This document shows, in pieces, positions 7,466 through 12,320 of a DNA stretch of 12,320 nucleotides. The position numbers and the translations under genes were made by a program. Location: assembly GCA_023251855.1 (NCBI GenBank), contig JAHEYA010000028.1, positions 1 to 12,320 on the forward strand. Direction: 5' to 3'. The stretch is from Bacteroidota bacterium (GTDB taxonomy: Bacteria > Bacteroidota > Bacteroidia > 2-12-FULL-35-15). Positions within the stretch are counted from its first letter, which is position 1. Each line of letters starts with the position of its first letter. Under the pieces are notes generated by a model, which ran no database searches, was not told the origin of the DNA, and was given only the letters and a program-made list of their open reading frames with translations.

Positions 7466-7502
7466 GAAACTGAAAGTCTTCCCGCCAAAGCGGGATAGTT
7501 TC
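7466..7502. terminator. two-tier GC-rich stem-loop after the Calx-beta gene
   Basis: TCCCGC (7480-7485) and GCGGGA (7490-7495) form a strong 6-bp stem with a CAAA loop. Outside it, GAAACT (7466-7471) pairs with AGTTTC (7497-7502). This is the strongest hairpin near the end of the large gene, 70 bp past its stop. No T-tract follows on the minus strand, so Rho-independent termination is not clear-cut. It may instead be an interspersed repeat. Confidence 0.4.
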
Positions 7503-7571
7503 AAAAACGCATTGTAACAATGAAAGATAACTAGCAACTTGAATTAAATACAAAAAATTCAACTGCGCAAT

Positions 7572-10500
7572 TTAATATTTAATCATTTTGATGGTTTCCG
7601 TTTTGAAGTTAATATATGCCTTGATATAGTACAACCCAGCTGCGTATCCATCCATTTCTATTTTGTTTGTTCCAGATTTTAAGTTATAATACTTCAGGAC
7701 TTCCCCCAACATATTGATAACCTCAATAGAAATATTAGCAGATGTTTCAATAGATACATCGCCCTGAGTTGGGTTAGGATAAATTTTCAGAAAGTTTACA
7801 TTTGCTTGTTTATCAATTCCAACATTGGAAATAGAGACACAACTGCTGGTATCAGAGCAAAAATTTCTTGTAACAATAACTGCGTAGCTGCCGTTTGCGG
7901 TAGCCGTATAACTTTGACCAGTTGCTCCTGCAATTGGTAAATTATTATTATTACAATCTATCCATTGATACGATGCAACACTTTCGGTCGCTGTGATTGT
8001 GGCGCCTGAAGTTGAAGTAGAAACATCTATAGCCGGTTTTATGGTTAGGTAGGTTGTTACAGTGCTATCACACCCGTTCGAAGAAACAAGTATGGTTGTA
8101 TATGTACCACTTGTTGAGTAGATATGGGTTCCTACTGTAAGAGTTTGACCAAAACATAAAGTTGATATTTGTGATTTTGTAATTGCGCTTGGCTGAGTAA
8201 TTACATAGGATTGGCTGGTGCTGCAGCCGGTATTATCGGTTGCAATACAGGTGTATGAGCCTATTGGTAATCCGCTAATGGATGCAAAATTTCCTGATCC
8301 GTTAGACCAAGCATAAGTTGCTGTTCCCACAATTCCTGAAACTAAAATGGTTGCAGTTCCATTCACTAAACCAAAGCAGGTAATATTAGTAAAGGCACTT
8401 GTTGAAGAAATAGTATGAGTCTGAACAATTGTTACCGTATCGGTTTGAGTTCCATTTTCTGTTCCGTTAACAACTCCTAAAATATCGATAATCACTGTTT
8501 CATTCGATTCACATGTTGCATCGGTTACACTTGAAAGTGTTATGGATGCTGATGTATTTCCTGCCGGAATTGCAATGGTTGTTCCTAAAGTATAATCTAC
8601 TGAAGTTGTTGCAGTTCCCGTTAAACCTAATGATACAGTTATAGGTAATGAACTTGCACCAGACAAGGTGGCTGTTACTGTTGTTGAACCCGCAGTTTCC
8701 GGAATACTTGTAGCGCCTACAGATAACATTACTGTTGGTGCAGTTTCATCATCTATAATGGTTACCGTTTGCTGCTGAACACCCGTTTCTGTACCATTGG
8801 TTACACCAGTAATATCAATAATTACAGTTTCGTTGCCCTCATATACTAAATCATTAATTGAAGTTAATTTAATAGAAGCAGAAGTACTCCCGGCAGGAAT
8901 AGAAATGGTTGTTCCCAAAGTATAATCAGTACCGGAAGTTGCAGTGCCGGTTAAACCTAATGTGACTGTTACTACTTGTGAACTTACATTATTTAAGGTC
9001 GCAGTTACTGTAGTTGAGTCGGATGCTTCTGCTATGGTTGTCGCACCAACTGTTAGCGTTACTGTTGGTGCAGTTTCATCATCTATAATGGTTACCGTTT
9101 GCTGTTGAACACCATTTTCAGTACCATTTGTTACCGCAGTAATGTCAATAATAACTGTTTCGTTGCCCTCATAAATTGCATCATTTTGCGAAGCCAAAGT
9201 AATAGATGCTGATGTGCTACCAGCAGGAATTGTAATGGTAGTTCCTAAAGTATAATCTACACCAGTTGTAGCTGTGCCTGTTAAACCTAAGGTTACAGTT
9301 GCTACCAATGCACTTGCGCTTGATAAGGTGGCGGTTACAGTTGTTGTGCCGGATGCTTCAGCAATAGTTGTTCCTCCAACTGATAAAGTAACTGTTGGTG
9401 CGGTTTCATCATCAATAATAGTTACCGTTTGTTGCTGAACTCCACTTTCTGTTCCATTTGTTACTCCTGTAATATCAATAATTACCGTTTCATTGCCTTC
9501 ATAAACTATATCATTGATAGAAGCCAAAGTAATAGATGCTGATAATTGACCGGCAGGAACTGTAATGGTTGTACCTAAAGTATAATCAACTGTTGTGGTG
9601 GCAGTGCCGGTTAAACCTAATGTAACAGTTACCGCTAATGCACTTGCATTTGATAAGGTGGCTGTTACGGTTGTTGAGCCGGAGGCTTCTGCAATAGTTA
9701 CCCCACCTACCGATAAGGTAACGGTTGGTGCGGTTTCGTCATCAATAATAGTTACCGTTTGTTGCTGAACTCCACTTTCTGTTCCATTTACTACTCCGGT
9801 AATATCAATAATTGCCGTTTCGTTGCCTTCATAAACTGCATCATTGACAGAGGCCAATGGAATGGATGCTGATAACTGCCCTGCCGGAATTGTAATGGTT
9901 GTTCCTAAAGTGTAATCAGTTCCAATAGTTGCTGTACCTGTTAAACCTAGTGTAACGGTAACAACTAAAGTGCTTGCATTTGCCAAGGTGGCTGTTACAG
10001 TTGTTGAACCTGAAGCTTCTCCAATAGATGAATTACCTACTGATAAGGTTACCATTTGCGGAGATTCATCATCAATAATGGTTACAGTTTGTTGCTGGGT
10101 TCCGTTTTCTGTGCCGTTGGTAACAGCTGTAATATCTATAATTACTGTTTCGTTGCCCTCGAAAATAAAATCATCAACCGAAGCCAAAGTAATAGATGCC
10201 GATAACTGACCTACCGGAATTGAGATAGTTGTTCCCAACGTATAATCAGTTCCTGTAGTTGCTGTACCTGTGAAGCCCAAGGTTACTGTTACTACAGACG
10301 AACTGGTGTTGGACAGGGTTGCTATTACAGTTGTTGAACCTGAGGCTTCTCCAATGTTAGTTGTTCCCACAGACAAAACTACAGTTGGGGCAGTTTCATC
10401 ATCAATAATGGTTACGATTTGTTGTTGTACCCCGCTTTCTGTGCCATTGGTAACAGCTGTAATGTCAATAATTACAGTTTCGTTGCCTTCAAAAATAAAA

Positions 10501-12320
10501 TCATTTATCGAAGCCAAAGAAATAGATGCCGATAATTGCCCTGCCGGAATTGTAATGGTAGTTCCTAAGGTATAATCTGTGCTGGTGGTTGCTGTGCCGG
10601 TTAAACCTAAGGTTACAGTTGTATTAACTATAGAGGTTGTTGATTGGGTTGCCGTTACTGTTGTGGAGCCGGAGGCTTCTCCAATAGTTGCCCCGCCAAT
10701 TGATAAGGTTACTGTTGGTGCTGTTTCATCTTCTAAAATGGTAACGGTTTGTTGCTGAACACCATTTTCTGTGCCATTGGTAACAGCTGTAATGTCAATA
10801 ATTATAGTTTCGTTGCCCTCAAAAATAAAATCATTTACCGAAGCCAATGAAATGGATGCTGATAATTGACCTGCCGGAATTGTAATGGTTGTTCCTAAGG
10901 TATAATCAGATCCGGAAGTTGCTGTACCGGTTAAACCCAGAGTTACAATTGTATTAACAATAGAGGTTGTTGATTGGGTTGCCGTTACTGTTGTGGAGCC
11001 GGAGGCCTCCGGAATGCTTGTAGTACCTACCGATAAGGTTACTGCCGGTGCTGTTTCATCATCTATAATGGTTACAGTTTGTTGCTGTACTCCGCTTTCT
11101 GTACCATTGGTTACACCTGTAATATCAACAACTACCGTTTCGTTGCCTTCAAAAATAAAATCATCAATCGAAGCCAACGGAATGGAGCCTGATAACTGAC
11201 CTGCTGCAATTATAATGGTTGTTCCTAAAGTATAATCAGTGCCGGTAGTTGCTGTGCCGGTTAAACCTAGGGTTACTGTGACGTTTTGTGTACTTGCATT
11301 TGATAGGGTTGCTATAACAGTTGTAGATCCTGCAGCTTCTCCAATAGTTGAATTACCTGAAGATAAGGTTACAGTTGGTGCAGCATCATCATCATTAATA
11401 GTTACAGTTTGTTGTTGTACGCCACTTTCTGTGCCATTGGCAACCGCTGTAATGTCAATAATTACGGTTTCGTTGCCTTCAAAAATAAAATCATTTACCG
11501 AAGCTAATGGAATGGATGCTGATAATTGACCTGCCGGAATTGTAATGGTTGTTCCCAAAGTATAATCTGTGCCGGTGGTTGCTGTGCCGGTTAAACCTAA
11601 AGTAACAGTTACAATTGATGTGCTTGCATTTGATAATGTTGCAGTTACTGTAGTTGAGCCTGAAGTTTCGGGAATGCTTGAATTACCTACTGATAAAGTT
11701 ACAGTTGGTGCAGTATCATCATCGGTAATGGTTACCGTTTGTTGTTGTACCCCGCTTTCTGTGCCATTGGTAACCGCTGTAATATCAATAATTACAGTTT
11801 CGTTACCTTCAAAAATAAAATCATTTACGGAAGCCAAAGGAATGGATGCTGATAACTGGCCTGCTGGAATAGTAATGGTTGTTCCCAGAGTATAATCTGT
11901 GCCGGTGGTTGCTGTGCCGGTTAAACCTAAGGTGACAATTGTATTAACTATAGAGGTTGTTGATTGGGTTGCTGTTACTGTGGTCGATCCGGAGGTTTCA
12001 GCAATACTTGTAGAGCCAACTGATAAGGTTACTGTAGGGGCAGTTTCATCATCAATAATGGTTACTGTTTGTTGCTGCACCCCACTCTCTGTGGCGTTGG
12101 TTACCCCTGTAATGTCAATAATTACAGTTTCGTTGCCTTCAAAAATAAAATCATTTATTGAAGCCAGGGTAATGGATGCTGATAACTGACCTATCGGAAT
12201 TGTAATGGTTGTTCCTAAAGTATAATCAGTACCGGTAGTTGCTGTGCCGCTTAAGCCTAAGGTTACTGTAACTATTGATAAAGACGTATTTGACAGGGTT
12301 GCCGTTACAGTTGTTGAGCC
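7572..12320 (-). CDS. giant Calx-beta repeat surface protein with T9SS sorting domain (5' end outside window)
   Basis: The frame is open from the window edge to the TAA at 7572-7574. The 1582 visible residues are only the C-terminal part, and the GTG at 12078-12080 is inside a repeat, not a start. Most of it (8431-12320) is an array of Calx-beta domains: sandwich folds with SGSTTVTATL, TGTDYTLG, FEGNETVIIDIT and VTIIDDE segments, whose acidic residues usually bind Ca2+ between neighbours. Then come a SprB-like repeat (about 8184-8378, CFGLVNGTA to QPSA), a Cys-containing module (about 8036-8156), an Ig-like SYQWIDC region (about 7821-8027) and a type A sorting domain (7575-7790, LKIYPNPTQG). 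Such proteins pass the outer membrane by T9SS and serve as adhesins or gliding filaments. The exact partner is unknown. The gene is monocistronic as far as seen, with a long structured spacer downstream. Confidence 0.92.
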   Translation of the reverse strand, partial: GSTTVTATLSNTSLSIVTVTLGLSGTATTGTDYTLGTTITIPIGQLSASITLASINDFIFEGNETVIIDITGVTNATESGVQQQTVTIIDDETAPTVTLSVGSTSIAETSGSTTVTATQSTTSIVNTIVTLGLTGTATTGTDYTLGTTITIPAGQLSASIPLASVNDFIFEGNETVIIDITAVTNGTESGVQQQTVTITDDDTAPTVTLSVGNSSIPETSGSTTVTATLSNASTSIVTVTLGLTGTATTGTDYTLGTTITIPAGQLSASIPLASVNDFIFEGNETVIIDITAVANGTESGVQQQTVTINDDDAAPTVTLSSGNSTIGEAAGSTTVIATLSNASTQNVTVTLGLTGTATTGTDYTLGTTIIIAAGQLSGSIPLASIDDFIFEGNETVVVDITGVTNGTESGVQQQTVTIIDDETAPAVTLSVGTTSIPEASGSTTVTATQSTTSIVNTIVTLGLTGTATSGSDYTLGTTITIPAGQLSASISLASVNDFIFEGNETIIIDITAVTNGTENGVQQQTVTILEDETAPTVTLSIGGATIGEASGSTTVTATQSTTSIVNTTVTLGLTGTATTSTDYTLGTTITIPAGQLSASISLASINDFIFEGNETVIIDITAVTNGTESGVQQQIVTIIDDETAPTVVLSVGTTNIGEASGSTTVIATLSNTSSSVVTVTLGFTGTATTGTDYTLGTTISIPVGQLSASITLASVDDFIFEGNETVIIDITAVTNGTENGTQQQTVTIIDDESPQMVTLSVGNSSIGEASGSTTVTATLANASTLVVTVTLGLTGTATIGTDYTLGTTITIPAGQLSASIPLASVNDAVYEGNETAIIDITGVVNGTESGVQQQTVTIIDDETAPTVTLSVGGVTIAEASGSTTVTATLSNASALAVTVTLGLTGTATTTVDYTLGTTITVPAGQLSASITLASINDIVYEGNETVIIDITGVTNGTESGVQQQTVTIIDDETAPTVTLSVGGTTIAEASGTTTVTATLSSASALVATVTLGLTGTATTGVDYTLGTTITIPAGSTSASITLASQNDAIYEGNETVIIDITAVTNGTENGVQQQTVTIIDDETAPTVTLTVGATTIAEASDSTTVTATLNNVSSQVVTVTLGLTGTATSGTDYTLGTTISIPAGSTSASIKLTSINDLVYEGNETVIIDITGVTNGTETGVQQQTVTIIDDETAPTVMLSVGATSIPETAGSTTVTATLSGASSLPITVSLGLTGTATTSVDYTLGTTIAIPAGNTSASITLSSVTDATCESNETVIIDILGVVNGTENGTQTDTVTIVQTHTISSTSAFTNITCFGLVNGTATILVSGIVGTATYAWSNGSGNFASISGLPIGSYTCIATDNTGCSTSQSYVITQPSAITKSQISTLCFGQTLTVGTHIYSTSGTYTTILVSSNGCDSTVTTYLTIKPAIDVSTSTSGATITATESVASYQWIDCNNNNLPIAGATGQSYTATANGSYAVIVTRNFCSDTSSCVSISNVGIDKQANVNFLKIYPNPTQGDVSIETSANISIEVINMLGEVLKYYNLKSGTNKIEMDGYAAGLYYIKAYINFKTETIKMIKY
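8431..12320 (-). repeat. isometric 330-bp Calx-beta tandem repeat array
   Basis: The same anchor (the codons for VTI before IDDE, read as GTTACNGTTT or similar on the plus strand) recurs at 8431, 8761, 9091, 9421, 9751, 10081, 10411, 10741, 11071, 11401, 11731 and 12061. Each interval is exactly 330 bp. This gives 11 complete units and a 260-bp partial unit at the edge, without a single net indel. Units differ mainly by point changes. The unit at 8431-8760 (last in the protein) is the most divergent: it has CESNET in place of FEGNET and ends the array with TDTVTIVQ. Confidence 0.95.

Larger units (their letters stand above)
6926..7571. other. 646-bp intergenic region with many stem-loops
   Basis: No coding frame is convincing on either strand. 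The part next to the lyase gene (6926-7060) is very AT-rich and should hold the operon promoter, but no good match to the Bacteroidota TTTG/TAnnTTTG pattern at proper spacing is seen. From 7051 to 7502 there are at least eight short inverted repeats, a G10 run and an 8-bp direct repeat GATTTGCT (7201-7208, 7219-7226). These look like a patchwork of small interspersed repeats and ends of transcripts. Confidence 0.6.

Noticed and set aside
9970..12189. A series of plus-strand open frames of 70-110 codons spaced at 330 bp
   Set aside because: They are antisense shadows of the Calx-beta repeats. They recur because the repeat recurs, and the encoded sequences are low-complexity and Val/Thr/Ser-rich with no family features.
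8431..12320. CRISPR-like or non-coding satellite interpretation of the regular repeats
   Set aside because: The units are 330 bp, keep one open frame throughout and encode recognisable Calx-beta domains.

Overview
The window comes from an AT-rich member of the Bacteroidota, probably a Flavobacteriia-like or related environmental lineage. The evidence is three separate type IX secretion (T9SS) type A C-terminal sorting domains, start codons preceded by A-rich sequence instead of clear Shine-Dalgarno motifs, and low GC. Every gene I can support lies on the minus strand, so the text follows transcription from high to low coordinates.

High end (about 7572-12320): the 3' part of one very large secreted-protein gene that runs off the window. 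It encodes a Calx-beta array of 11 complete units plus one partial unit, each exactly 330 bp (110 aa). A SprB-like repeat, a Cys-rich module, an Ig-like region and a T9SS sorting domain follow. The product is probably a giant cell-surface adhesin or gliding-type filament. A 646-bp gene-free stretch follows (6926-7571). It holds a run of short stem-loops, a 10-G homopolymer and inverted repeats that resemble decayed interspersed repeats.

Middle (2813-6925): a tight three-gene operon. The first gene is a thiamine-diphosphate lyase that closely resembles ILVBL/HACL2 (2-hydroxyacyl-CoA lyase 2). The second is an isochorismatase-family cysteine hydrolase with an intact Asp-Lys-Cys triad, starting at an ATG 43 bp after the lyase stop. 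The third is a long-chain acyl-CoA ligase that starts 2 bp after the hydrolase stop. A ligase plus a hydroxyacyl-CoA lyase is what fatty-acid alpha-oxidation of 2-hydroxy acids would need. That pathway role is inference.

Low end (1-2800): a zone of broken and secreted-protein genes. A truncated C-terminal piece of a T9SS cargo protein (2297-2794) abuts a short, unusually GC-rich segment. A complete T9SS cargo with a signal peptide and a propeller-like body follows (826-2286). Last is a C-terminal fragment of a SpoIIE/PP2C-type serine phosphatase (78-593) that lacks the N-terminal half of its catalytic domain. I saw no tRNA, rRNA, CRISPR array or intact transposase.
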